Counted from the first letter of the stretch, positions 49,601 through 58,105 are shown. The stretch is DNA of 64,000 nucleotides from Sphingobacterium kitahiroshimense (GCF_025961315.1 NZ_JAOQNK010000001.1:5518001-5582000), one strand, 5' to 3'. The notes: generated from the sequence alone by a model not told the origin. A program made the numbers and translations.

Positions 49601-49809
49601 TTCGTCTTAAAACGCTGGATATCGGTTACTCTATTCCTAAGTCATTAGCTAATCGAATCAAGACTAATAACATTCGAATTTTTCTTGTTGGAAGTAACTT
49701 GTTGACCTGGTCAAAATTTAAGCTTTGGGATCCTGAACTCGCGAGCCCTAGGGGTGAAGACTATCCGCTTCCGAAATCATTTACGTTAGGCATTAATGTT
49801 AATCTATAA
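46660..49809 (+). CDS. SusC/RagA-family TonB-dependent transporter (PUL2)
   Basis: A SusC-type outer-membrane transporter of about 1049 residues. Signal peptide (cut after SLLAQ), CarboxypepD_reg-like domain (VTGVVTDAQKQPLVGVSIFV), SusC box LDEVVITGTGAQ, plug (about 110-240; FSVLKDAAVTAIYGSRGANGVI) and barrel ending SFTLGINVNL. It works with the SusD protein encoded 11 bases downstream. I prefer the ATG at 46660 or 46663; a GTG three codons earlier is also in frame. It belongs to the operon IPT/NHL - SusC - SusD - DUF1735-like. Confidence 0.95.
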   Translation: MMKKFLIICMLLFGFTCSLLAQEIVEVTGVVTDAQKQPLVGVSIFVTDSPGLGTVTDNNGRYKIKVERYKRLTFSYIGYIKQDLLIKDVFVINMALEKSETSVLDEVVITGTGAQKQLTSTGAVSSVNVNDLKSNPTSSLSNALAGNVPGVMAMMQSGQPGKNISEFWIRGISTFGGGTGALVLVDNIERNINDINIEDIESFSVLKDAAVTAIYGSRGANGVILITTKRGKEGKININFKDETIYNTRTITPQFEDGVTYANLLNESRITRNQAPIYQPEELEILRLGLDPDLYPNVDWQDLLLKDGAMTYRANLNMSGGGPTARYFASGSYVEEGGMYKIDETLRNDYNTNANYKRWNYRLNTDFNITKTTVAKIGVAGSLDKRNSPGMGDDDFWGVLFGYSPIRTPVMYSNGYVPAIGTGNQTNPWVVATQTGFNENWTNSIQTNVSIEQNFDFITKGLRARGIVGFDTNNKSNISRRKWPEQWRAERARDENGNLIFTHVSNPSEMFQMSGAEGERREFLDLMFNYDRSFGDHNIGGVIRFTRDALVKTVNIGDDIKNGISRRNQALAGRVTYNWKNRYITDFNFGYTGSENFAIGQQYGFFPAVSAAWNVSEESFIKENFDWVNMFKIRYSWGRVGNDQLKVGNNQERFPYLYTIEEIWRRNSDGSFALDGAGNRIPDGGYQWADYGFNRYYQGMKYAQVASPYVTWEMATKQNLGFDISLFKDKIVANLDFFNEERTGIYMERRFLPAIVGLESTPRANVGAVQSRGFDGRFEYKQTLGAFNITARSNITYSKNIILEKDEENNVYGYQNERGFRVDQAKGLVALGLFKDYDDIRNSPNQTFGNYQPGDLKYKDINGDGVIDDGDRVPIGATRRPNLIYGIGASISWKAIDLNVHFQGAGKSTFSTYGKTVHAFSEGEWGQVMKGVMGDNRWVSADISGDPATENPNASYPRLSYGYNANNFRESTYWLRNGQYLRLKTLDIGYSIPKSLANRIKTNNIRIFLVGSNLLTWSKFKLWDPELASPRGEDYPLPKSFTLGINVNL

Positions 49810-49820
49810 ATTGAATAAAA

Positions 49821-51875
49821 ATGCAAAAGAAGATATATTTCATGCTATTATTTGTGCTGTGCACAACTTTTATTTCCTCCTGTAAAAAGAATTATCTGGA
49901 ATCTGATCAATATTTTAAGGATCGGATCACGATTGAAAAAGTCTTTAAGAGTAAAGTATATACAGAGGAGTGGTTAGCACATGTTTTCCAAGAGTTTAAA
50001 GGAGAGAATGTTGACGTTGCCAGCAAGGGGCTCACGCCCCATAATTTTGCAGATGATATGTATTATGGTGATCGGGATCGTGATTTTGATCCTTCAAAGA
50101 CCGAACTATCCTATAATATGTTCAAAATGGGGATTTATACTGAAAATGATAAGCAAGGTAGCTGGACGCAGTGTTATCGGGGCATTCGCAATGCCACTAC
50201 TTTTATTCATCATGTGTATATGAATACAGAAATGACTGCTGCTGAGATCGAAGATTATCGCGGGCAAGCTCGTTTTGGTAGAGCTTACCTCTATTGGTTA
50301 CTCTTGCGGAAATACGGTCCGATTCCATTGTTACCTGATGAAGGAATTGATTATACACAAAGTTATGATGACATTGCTACAGCACGCAGCACCTATGAGG
50401 AGTGTGCTAAATTTATTGCTGATGAGCTATTATTGGCGGCTAAAGAAATGGAAAAGCTAGGTATGAATCGTGGTCAGGATGGTTCTGCTCGCCCTAGTTG
50501 CGGTGCCGCATTGGCCACACGTGCTAAAGTATTGCTGTATGCGGCAAGTCCATTAGCCAACGGAAATACGTCAACCTTTTCAGCGAGATTGGTCGATGAT
50601 GTCGGTAAGCGGTTGCTTTCAGTAGATTATCAAGATGAGAAATGGGCTCTGGCTGCAGCCGCTGCGCGAGATGTGATTGAATTAGGCGTATATCGGCTGT
50701 ATTGGGTTCCAATCCAAGAAACTGGTGATGATGCAACTGTAGTTCCGCCAAATGATAATAATTTTTCAGGAAAGAACTGGCCGGAAGGTTGGGCAAATAT
50801 TGATCCTTCCAAATCCTATGCGCAAGTGTTTGACGGTACTTTGCAAGCCTCAGGAAATCCGGAACTTATTTTCACTAGAGGTAATAATCAAGATGGTGAA
50901 AGCGTAGCAGATATGGTTATCCATCAGTTGCCTCGTTCTGCAACCGGATGGAATACGCATGGTCTTACACAGAAGCTCGTCGATGCATATTATATGAATG
51001 ACGGAAAAGATATTCCAGGTAAAGATAGTGAGATCGGACGTGGAAATGGAACAAACCGGTTAAGTGGTTATGTATCAGCTGATGATTATAGCAAAGGTAA
51101 ATATAGGCCATTGAGAGAAGGTGTTTCTTTGCAATATGCCAATCGAGAGCCTCGGTTTTATGCTTCTGTTGCTTATAATGGTAGCTTCTGGACTTTACTG
51201 AATGAGACCTTGGAACGCAATCGCAATCAGCAAGTGTTTTATTACCGCGATGATACAAAGGGTAATGGCTTCAACTCATCCAATGCATACTGGCTTCGTA
51301 CGGGTTTTGGAGTGAAAAAATTTGTTCATCCAAGTGACACTTACGAGGGGGGGAGTGCGTCACGCGTTATTTCAAAAGCTGAACCTGCCATTCGTTATGC
51401 TGATATTTTATTGGTCTATGCCGAGGCATTAAATGAATTAAGTGGTTCCTATAATATTCCTTCGTGGCGCGGTACAACTTATGCGATCAGTCGCGATATT
51501 AAAGAGATACAGCGTGGTACTCATCCGGTTCGTATTCGTGCTGGTGTACCAGACTATCCTGCTCAGGTGTATACTAGCAAAGTGGAATTAAGAAAAACTT
51601 TGAAACGAGAACGTTTTATAGAATTGATGGGAGAGGGACAGCGTTACTATGATTTACGTCGTTGGATGGATGCGCCTGTTGAGGAGGCTTTACCAGTTTA
51701 TGGGTGTAATATTTTGATGAATGTTAAGGAGCGAGATCTCTTTCATAGACCAGTAGCCATATGGACACTTAAAACGACCTTTGCGGATAAAATGTGGTTT
51801 TGGCCGATCAGTCATAGTGAGCTTAAACGTAATAAGAGATTGACTCAAAATCCAGGATGGACTTACAATGATTAA
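49821..51875 (+). CDS. RagB/SusD-family surface glycan-binding lipoprotein (PUL2)
   Basis: A 684-residue lipoprotein, longer than the usual 500-600 residues. The lipobox is FISSC (Cys about residue 21) followed by KKNYLESDQY. TPR-like helices (YRGQARFGRAYLYWLLLRKYGPIPLLPDEG) and the family's C-terminal motif LKRERFIELMGEGQRYYDLRRWMD are present. It caps the SusC pore and binds glycan at the cell surface. It starts 11 bases after the susC stop. The extra length lies mainly between residues 240 and 500. Confidence 0.95.
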   Translation: MQKKIYFMLLFVLCTTFISSCKKNYLESDQYFKDRITIEKVFKSKVYTEEWLAHVFQEFKGENVDVASKGLTPHNFADDMYYGDRDRDFDPSKTELSYNMFKMGIYTENDKQGSWTQCYRGIRNATTFIHHVYMNTEMTAAEIEDYRGQARFGRAYLYWLLLRKYGPIPLLPDEGIDYTQSYDDIATARSTYEECAKFIADELLLAAKEMEKLGMNRGQDGSARPSCGAALATRAKVLLYAASPLANGNTSTFSARLVDDVGKRLLSVDYQDEKWALAAAAARDVIELGVYRLYWVPIQETGDDATVVPPNDNNFSGKNWPEGWANIDPSKSYAQVFDGTLQASGNPELIFTRGNNQDGESVADMVIHQLPRSATGWNTHGLTQKLVDAYYMNDGKDIPGKDSEIGRGNGTNRLSGYVSADDYSKGKYRPLREGVSLQYANREPRFYASVAYNGSFWTLLNETLERNRNQQVFYYRDDTKGNGFNSSNAYWLRTGFGVKKFVHPSDTYEGGSASRVISKAEPAIRYADILLVYAEALNELSGSYNIPSWRGTTYAISRDIKEIQRGTHPVRIRAGVPDYPAQVYTSKVELRKTLKRERFIELMGEGQRYYDLRRWMDAPVEEALPVYGCNILMNVKERDLFHRPVAIWTLKTTFADKMWFWPISHSELKRNKRLTQNPGWTYND

Positions 51876-52063
51876 AGATATGTGATGCTTATGCATATGA
51901 GCTAAGCGGTATAACACAGTGATGGAATATTGTAAAATTAGTTGATGCATGCTTTTAGATCGTAAATAATATAGTACTTAAAATAAATGCCTTTAAAAAA
52001 AAAGAGTGTTACTAAACTCTTGTATGCCCTTTATAATTTACACTTATAAAAATAAATTGTCCA

Positions 52064-53047
52064 ATGAAAAAAAGATATATACAACTCTTGTTACTCTCTT
52101 TGCTGTTCTTATTTAGCGGCTGCAATGATGAATGGAAAGATGAACAATTTGAAAATTTTGTGTCATTTAAAGCACCTTTGACAATTGAGGGTGTTTCTAA
52201 TATCTATGTGCGGTATAAAGGAGATCAGAAAACGACTTTCATGCTACCTATGATCGTTAGCGGATCGACTATCAATGATAAAAATATGACTGTTCAAGTT
52301 CGTGTGGATCCCGATACATTGAAGGTGTTGAATTATGAACGTTTTCAAAACAGGGAAGATTTTTATTACCGGGAGCTTATGAGTCAATACTTTTCAATGA
52401 TTCCAGCAGTTCATATAAAAGCTGGTGAAAGCACTGCTTTAATGCCAATAGATTTCACGCTTAAAAATATTGACATGGTCGATAAGTGGGTTCTCCCATT
52501 AACGATCTTGGACGATGCGTCCAATGGATACAAAGCTAATCCTCGAAAACATTATCGTAAAGCTTTATTGCGTATCTATCCTTTTAACAATTACTCGGGA
52601 ACCTATAGCGGTACAGCTTTGAAAACAAATATGGAGGGATATGAAAACGAAACTCCTATTGTTAAAAGTGAAATTCGGAGTTATGTCGTTGATGAAAATA
52701 CGATTTTCTTTTATGCAGGAAACATAGATGAAGAACGACAAGATCGTGGTAAATATAAAATTTATGCAACTTTTAATGAAACTGGTGGGGTCAGCTTTCG
52801 TGCTGATAATGCCAACATGAATTTCAAAGTGAATAAAGATGCCAGTTATACTATTTCAGAGCAGATGGATGCGGTAAGGCCTTATCTACTGCACCGCTAC
52901 ATTGCTATCAATAATATTGACTATCAATTTACCGACTATACGATGGTTCCAAATGTTGCTATTAAATATAAGGTTACGGGGTCATTGATTTTACAACGGC
53001 GATTGAACACCGAGATTCCTGACGAAGATCAGTCAATCGAATGGTAA
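52064..53047 (+). CDS. DUF1735/DUF4361-type surface lipoprotein (PUL2)
   Basis: A 327-residue lipoprotein (lipobox LFSGC, Cys about residue 20). The N-terminal half (FVSFKAPLTIEGVSNIYVRY and the later DKWVLPLTILD) resembles the BT_3987-like DUF1735 domain; the C-terminal half (YSGTYSGTALKTNMEG) resembles DUF4361/DUF4973-type domains. These are surface glycan-binding accessories found after SusC/SusD. It is 189 bases from the SusD gene and probably the last gene of the operon. A hairpin AAGAGT/ACTCTT lies in the gap. Confidence 0.75.
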   Translation: MKKRYIQLLLLSLLFLFSGCNDEWKDEQFENFVSFKAPLTIEGVSNIYVRYKGDQKTTFMLPMIVSGSTINDKNMTVQVRVDPDTLKVLNYERFQNREDFYYRELMSQYFSMIPAVHIKAGESTALMPIDFTLKNIDMVDKWVLPLTILDDASNGYKANPRKHYRKALLRIYPFNNYSGTYSGTALKTNMEGYENETPIVKSEIRSYVVDENTIFFYAGNIDEERQDRGKYKIYATFNETGGVSFRADNANMNFKVNKDASYTISEQMDAVRPYLLHRYIAINNIDYQFTDYTMVPNVAIKYKVTGSLILQRRLNTEIPDEDQSIEW

Positions 53048-53104
53048 AGAAGGAACGATCGGATGTGTCGCAGAAAAACTAGTTTGGTGATTTAGTTTGT
53101 AGGA

Positions 53105-53138
53105 AAATGCGGAGCGTAAAAACTTCGCATTTTTTTTA
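53105..53138 (+). terminator. Terminator at the end of the PUL2 operon
   Basis: Arms AAATGCGGAG and CTTCGCATTT (one G-T pair), followed by eight T. The reverse direction is served by the hairpin at 53143. Confidence 0.8.
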
Positions 53139-53142
53139 TTTT

Positions 53143-53176
53143 AACGGGCTAACATCATGGAAGATATTAGCCCGTT
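53143..53176. terminator. Second hairpin between convergent genes
   Basis: Arms AACGGGCTAA and TTAGCCCGTT, perfect ten-base stem. It lies between the PUL2 operon and the convergent secreted-protein gene and can serve the minus strand. Confidence 0.65.
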
Positions 53177-53250
53177 AATTTTAAAGGTTGCGTTTTTATC
53201 ATATTGTGAGAAACAGTAACCATGTCTGGCTTTTTTATTTGGTTGTTCAA

Positions 53251-54231
53251 TTATTCATGATTTTGAATCGGTTCGTTTGTTTGCGCTAAACGTTGGGAAC
53301 CATTATTTGCAGGACATGAGATATCGTCTGTCGCATCATAGATTAATTTTTTACCTGGTTTTATTAATTCTTCAGGTACATAAATTTGAATACGGGTTAT
53401 GCTATATCCACTAGGGAAATAACGAATATAGTAACCATCAGGATGTAATGTCCAAATTCCACTTGGTGTATCTGTTCTTGGCATAGCCATACCCGCCAAA
53501 ATTGCATATTGTTCAAATTCTTCATAGGAGTAATTACCTGAAGAAACTAGGCTTCTAATATTATTTTCAGCTTCAAAGACTGCGCGCAGCGATGCAGGCA
53601 ATTGTTCTTTGGCAGCAGCCATTGCATCAAAAGGTAAAATTCCAAGTGCGCCCCCTTCTAGTTGCAAAAGTTGTTTAGGTGTTAGCAATGTCAATGCTGT
53701 TTCTTTTACGGAGCCAGCGTAATCGATAAATTTTGTTTTAGCTATTATTGTCCATAAGAGCATCTGAATATCGCTTTGTTTTACTTCGGGATGTTGTTCA
53801 GCACTTTTAAGTATGGCTGTAACAACTTCTTTTTTCTTACCTAAGGTGGGTGCATACATATAACCATCTCCCGATGATGGCGCATGAGTGCCCGCTTTTA
53901 AGCAGTAGCTTTTGTTTGTCATCTCGAAATGACCAGCCTGTAAAATATAACCATCTTTGGCGTTTCTGGGAAGTTCCTGTAATGGCTTATAATTTGCATC
54001 TTGTTGAAAACTTGGCATCTGCTCACCTTTTCTATCTACATCTTCAAAATTCGTGGATATCGCTTCGGGTTCTTTGAGTAGTTTGTCCAAACCTAGCGCT
54101 TGTGTGCCCTTACTTGTTGCTACTTTTCCTACTTTATTGAGAAAGCCTCCAAGTTGTGCGGTTGCAAGCTCAGTTGTGAGTATAAAACTTAACAAAAGTG
54201 ATAGTTTTAATACCATTTTTTGAATTTTCAT
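53251..54231 (-). CDS. Secreted protein of unknown function with a possible Cys-Gln thioester signature
   Basis: A 326-residue exported protein (signal about 1-25, ELATAQ). I do not recognise a family by name. The middle part has an YCLKAG motif (Cys110), a short GDGYMYAP segment and IQMLLW (Gln156, Trp160) near a Pro-rich loop. This order resembles bacterial thioester domains, in which a Cys and a Gln in a Q-x-x-[IVL]-W motif form an internal thioester, although here they are only 46 residues apart, closer than in the well-known Gram-positive examples. The C-terminal region (about 230-300) looks beta-rich. A cell-surface or matrix-binding role is a guess. Confidence 0.7.
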   Translation of the reverse strand: MKIQKMVLKLSLLLSFILTTELATAQLGGFLNKVGKVATSKGTQALGLDKLLKEPEAISTNFEDVDRKGEQMPSFQQDANYKPLQELPRNAKDGYILQAGHFEMTNKSYCLKAGTHAPSSGDGYMYAPTLGKKKEVVTAILKSAEQHPEVKQSDIQMLLWTIIAKTKFIDYAGSVKETALTLLTPKQLLQLEGGALGILPFDAMAAAKEQLPASLRAVFEAENNIRSLVSSGNYSYEEFEQYAILAGMAMPRTDTPSGIWTLHPDGYYIRYFPSGYSITRIQIYVPEELIKPGKKLIYDATDDISCPANNGSQRLAQTNEPIQNHE

Positions 54232-55243
54232 AGTTTTTCTATTTATGGTTAGTTTTTGTCTATTTCAAAAGCTTTGTTCATCATCTAGTTTTATCGTGCT
54301 CGTTGACTTGTTTCTAGATAAGTAAAGATAGGTATCCTTTATTATTATGGAAATATAAGAATTGAATTTTAAGGTTGTATGAATTTTAAAATAATAATTT
54401 GTCATGGATGCTAATTATTCTGATTCCTTGATCTCTCCGCCTACCAAAATATTAATAAGTCCATAGAAGTCCTATGCTTATTTGATATAGATCCAGTATA
54501 ACCAGTCTTTTTCCAGTTCCTCTATTGTATTTTTAATCAAGTTGAACTTAAGTTTAGGATATTTATTGTGTATGTATTACTTCAATTGATAAGTCTGGCT
54601 AAATACTTTTGAAGAGAAATAATACGGAAATCTAGAAGTAGGAAAATTAGCTCCGAAAGGCTCCTGTTTTTTCAGTATTTTCTTTTGAATGGAGAACAGT
54701 ATGATGGTAGGGGTAATAGAATATTGACTTGTCTTCTTAGTCTAAGTATGAATTGGTAAGTTGTTTTTTTGTTAAAAAACAAAAGGTTTTCAAACGGGGA
54801 GAATGAAAACCTTTATAACCAATTATAAACCTAAATTATGATGACACAAATATAGTGTTATTTGTACACTAAGACAAATTTTTTTTAATATTTTTTTCGA
54901 ATTGTATCCTATTTTGATTTAACCTTAATTTTTACGGGTTATTCGTTTCTTTTTTATTTCTTTGCAGTAGCGTTTTCTTTGTTTGATTTTGGGATAAGGT
55001 ATTGCTTGCTATTTTGAAAACAGATTGAATATTATGCTTAGCATAAAGCATCTTATACGTTATTGATGGAGAAAAATGCGCACTATTACTTTTTACCCTG
55101 TTTTATTATAGTACCATTTGAATTATATTCAATGAAGGTAAAGTGGGGTTATCATATCAGTAATAGTTGAAAATATAATAAGTGAAAAATATTGGAGGTT
55201 ATAATGTATTTATCATCACCGTATGTTTTTTTTAAAAGATTAG
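54232..55243. other. 1-kb intergenic region with repeat copy A
   Basis: AT-rich and without a convincing gene. Its main content is the first 84-base repeat copy (54771-54854) and similar bases just after it. The promoter of the minus-strand secreted-protein gene must lie near 54250. Confidence 0.6.
54771..54854 (+). repeat. 84-bp direct repeat, copy A
   Basis: Identical over 84 bases to copy B at 56097-56180, in the same orientation, with partial similarity for about 30 more bases. It contains a hairpin (AAAGGTTTTC/GAAAACCTTT, loop with GGGGAG), a leader-like AACCTAAATT and a five-codon frame ATG-ATG-ACA-CAA-ATA-stop. The two copies flank the DUF2625 gene. Confidence 0.95.
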
Positions 55244-55903
55244 ATGATGAAAACATTAAAAGATTTAATAAATAAGGATCGATTTGGTTGGGCACTTGTA
55301 CAAAAGTGGATGGAAAATTCAAAGAATACCTTTGAAACTTTGCCAAGAGTTTCTAAGCGAGCTGATGAGGAGTTGTTACGCTTGCAGATTTCAACTAAAT
55401 CGCCGATGGGGGCTATTGTTTTTGAAACAGGGGGTATTCTAATTGAAAATGGATGGTTACGTATCTTAGGTTCGGGTTCCACAAAGCTGAATAGAGGTAT
55501 GATGGAGTGGAATAAAGGTAAGACCTATGTCAATGAAGGAGAGAAAGGGGGCTTCTTACTGATTGCTGATGATGTTTTGGGTGGATATTTTGCAATTAAT
55601 GCTGGGGAGCTGGGGGAAGAGATAGGTAAAATATATTACTTTGCTCCAAATACTTTGCGTTGGGAAAGTTTGGAATGCGGTTACGCAGACTTCATTAATT
55701 GGTCATTAAATGGAGACCTTGGTTTATTTTATCAAGACTATCAATGGGATGGTTGGAAAGCAGATGTTGCAACGGTTGAAGGAAATCAAGTGTATTCTTT
55801 TGATCCCAATCTGAGTGTACCTGAAAAGAATAATAATATACGAAGGAGCAAAAGACTAATTTTGATTGATGAACATGTCAAATTAGCATTGCAGTCTATA
55901 TAA
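55244..55903 (+). CDS. DUF2625-family protein
   Basis: A 219-residue cytoplasmic protein. SPMGAIVFETGGILIENGWLRILGSG in residues 53-80 is the hallmark of DUF2625, a family of unknown function with scattered distribution in bacteria. No signal or membrane segment is seen. It stands alone on the plus strand between two copies of an 84-bp direct repeat, which hints at acquisition or duplication as a small cassette. Two ATG codons in a row are possible starts. A long-loop hairpin at 55973-56024 follows. Confidence 0.85.
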   Translation: MMKTLKDLINKDRFGWALVQKWMENSKNTFETLPRVSKRADEELLRLQISTKSPMGAIVFETGGILIENGWLRILGSGSTKLNRGMMEWNKGKTYVNEGEKGGFLLIADDVLGGYFAINAGELGEEIGKIYYFAPNTLRWESLECGYADFINWSLNGDLGLFYQDYQWDGWKADVATVEGNQVYSFDPNLSVPEKNNNIRRSKRLILIDEHVKLALQSI

Positions 55904-55972
55904 TCGTAACGTATTGTGATTAGTCTTTTTCGGCATAATTGCTCTTGTGAAGATTCGATCTTTCATAGTTAG

Positions 55973-56028
55973 TCGCTGGATATTTTGTTATTACACAGTA
56001 GGTAGTGAAAAAATTATCCAGCGATTTT
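55973..56028 (+). terminator. Hairpin after the DUF2625 gene
   Basis: Arms TCGCTGGATA and TATCCAGCGA with a 32-base loop, followed by TTTTAG. Long loop for a terminator, but the stem is perfect. Confidence 0.5.
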
Positions 56029-56096
56029 AGTATAGAATGAAATGTTTGTTTAAAGGAATTGAAACGTGAATTTTAACGTTATAAGTTTGGTTTTCT

Positions 56097-56180
56097 GTTA
56101 AAAAACAAAAGGTTTTCAAACGGGGAGAATGAAAACCTTTATAACCAATTATAAACCTAAATTATGATGACACAAATATA
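56097..56180 (+). repeat. 84-bp direct repeat, copy B
   Basis: Identical over 84 bases to copy A (54771-54854), same orientation. It carries the same hairpin, leader-like stretch and five-codon frame ending in a stop. It precedes the TPMT-type methyltransferase gene by about 130 bases. Confidence 0.95.
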
Positions 56181-56309
56181 AGTGTTATTTTTACACTAAG
56201 CAAAATTATTTTAAATTTATTTATTCAAATTGCACAAATATGACTTTTGATTAGGTAAGCGTAGATGTTCAACAGTTGTATTAAGTGATCATTATTTATT
56301 ATTAGGTGT

Positions 56310-56936
56310 ATGAATAATAAGATTAAAAAACAATTTCCAGTTAAAACAGTACAGCCTGTCCTGGATCAAAACTATTGGAATACGAAGTGGCAGAACAATC
56401 AAACCGGTTGGGATATCGGTTATGCTTCTCCGGCTATTACCGCGTATATGGCGCAATACCCTAATAAAAATGCGGCAATTTTAATAGCGGGCTGCGGAAA
56501 TGCCTACGAAGCGGTCTACTTATTAGAGAATAATTTCACTGACATTACTTTAATTGATTTTGCTGAAGAAGCAGTTAAAGGATTGATTGAAAAATTTGCG
56601 GGATATCCTGCTATAAAGATTCTTTGTACAGATTTTTTTGAACACGAGAGACAATATGATCTGTTGTTGGAACAAACTTTTTTTTGTGCGATTGCACCGG
56701 AAAGACGTGCCGATTACGTGCAAAAAGTATTATCCTTGCTGAAACCACAGGGTCGGATTGTTGGTTTACTTTTTGATAAAGCATTTGAAGCACCTGGGCC
56801 TCCTTTTGGAGGTGATGTTGTTACTTATGAAAAGCTTTTCAGACCTTTTTTTTCCATCGACAAAATGGAAAAGTGTTACAATAGTATTTCACCAAGAGCA
56901 GGAAAAGAGATTTTTATTAATTTTTCAAAACCTTAA
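56310..56936 (+). CDS. TPMT-family SAM-dependent methyltransferase
   Basis: A 208-residue single-domain methyltransferase. YWNTKWQNNQTGWDIGYASPA is the family start, followed by the SAM-binding ILIAGCGNAYEAVYLLENN and LTLIDFAEEAV-like strand. Members methylate thiols, selenium or halide compounds and are often involved in detoxification. It is a free-standing plus-strand gene, convergent with a second methyltransferase. The start is the ATG directly before the basic N-terminus. Confidence 0.88.
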   Translation: MNNKIKKQFPVKTVQPVLDQNYWNTKWQNNQTGWDIGYASPAITAYMAQYPNKNAAILIAGCGNAYEAVYLLENNFTDITLIDFAEEAVKGLIEKFAGYPAIKILCTDFFEHERQYDLLLEQTFFCAIAPERRADYVQKVLSLLKPQGRIVGLLFDKAFEAPGPPFGGDVVTYEKLFRPFFSIDKMEKCYNSISPRAGKEIFINFSKP

Positions 56937-56975
56937 TCCAATTATGGAATTCTATGAGAGCAGGCGCATAAGAGC

Positions 56976-57746
56976 TTACACGGGTTTTCTTCCATATAGT
57001 AACAGTCGTTTAAAGGCATATATGGCTGGAAATTTGGGAAATTTTTGTTCGATACGACTTTTATAAACCGTAATAAACTCTTCTTTTTGATCCTCCTGTA
57101 GTTTGTCCAGATAAGGAATTAAAGCAGAGCCAGAAATAAAGTTTAGTAATTCTTGTGAACTTTGTGCAATTATGGGATATACTTTTTGAATAATTTGCAA
57201 ATTTATCAATCCTGCGTCATACATAATTGCCGCATATTGATCTATTGATAACATTGGTGATTCTCTTTTCCATCCACTGAGATAGTCATTAAATGGCTGT
57301 TCTTGCACTAATGTTAATAAAATTTGATTTAAGATATTATCCGATTGCATCGGCATTTGAATTGCAATTTGGCCATTGGGATTTAATAGCGACAAAAGAT
57401 CGGGAAATAAGGTTTGATGGTTATCAGACCACTGTAATGCTGCATTGCTAAATATCAGGTCCCATTTTTGTTTTGTATCGAGGACATCCTTAGTAGTAGC
57501 TATTTTAAATGCTAATCTGTCATTTTTAAATTGTGAAGACTCCGATAACATCGCTTCTGAAGAATCAACACCTAGAAATTGCGCGTTTTTTAACTTGTTG
57601 GACAGGATAAAAGTTTGTTCACCTGTACCACAGCCAATATCGATACAATTTTGTTGTGGTTCTTCAGTAATAAAATTGATTAAATCGTAAAATGGTTGAT
57701 TGCGTATATCTTTAAATTGATTGTAAATTTGGGGATTCCACTTCAT
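56976..57746 (-). CDS. Trans-aconitate methyltransferase-like SAM-dependent enzyme
   Basis: A 256-residue methyltransferase with MKWNPQIYNQFKDIRNQPFYDLI at the start, CIDIGCGTGEQTFILSNKL as the SAM motif, and DLIFSNAALQWSDNHQTLFP, which matches the Tam (trans-aconitate 2-methyltransferase) family. These enzymes esterify trans-aconitate, a harmful TCA by-product. Substrate assignment rests on resemblance only. It is convergent with the TPMT-type gene, with 39 bases between the ends. Confidence 0.8.
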   Translation of the reverse strand: MKWNPQIYNQFKDIRNQPFYDLINFITEEPQQNCIDIGCGTGEQTFILSNKLKNAQFLGVDSSEAMLSESSQFKNDRLAFKIATTKDVLDTKQKWDLIFSNAALQWSDNHQTLFPDLLSLLNPNGQIAIQMPMQSDNILNQILLTLVQEQPFNDYLSGWKRESPMLSIDQYAAIMYDAGLINLQIIQKVYPIIAQSSQELLNFISGSALIPYLDKLQEDQKEEFITVYKSRIEQKFPKFPAIYAFKRLLLYGRKPV

Positions 57747-57977
57747 ATTTTTCTATGTTATGATTGTCAATACATCTTTGTAATCTAATTTAACTAAATT
57801 TTGATTGATAAACACTAATTATATGTTCAGCTTTTGTTTTTCTTTTTTTTTCGCTATCAATTACAATTTTTCTATGCTGAAAACTAAGTGTAAACAATTT
57901 ATATTTTTTTGATAATAAAGTTTTATTTTCAAATTGCTTGATTTTAAGTTTGTTATTTTCTTTCTTTATATCGAAAG

Positions 57978-58021
57978 TGACATATTGTCAACTTTAAATA
58001 AGTTATTCAGACATTTTGTCT
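57978..58021. promoter_or_regulatory. Tandem palindromic operators upstream of hsp20
   Basis: TGACA-TAT-TGTCA (57978-57990) and AGACA-TTT-TGTCT (58009-58021), with centres 31 bases apart, about three DNA turns. They fit a common pattern [TA]GACA-N3-TGTC[AT] and probably bind a dimeric stress regulator or form paired sites. Confidence 0.6.
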
Positions 58022-58105
58022 ATGTATTTTTTGTTTTAATGTTTTGGTATGGGAATTGAAATACTGATGTAAATTGATTAATAAAAAATAAAGTATAAAC
58101 ATAAA

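Larger units (their letters stand above)
55904..56309. other. Intergenic region with terminator and repeat copy B
   Basis: It holds a hairpin after the DUF2625 gene and repeat copy B. No open reading frame of note. The promoter of the methyltransferase gene should lie between 56180 and 56310. Confidence 0.6.
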
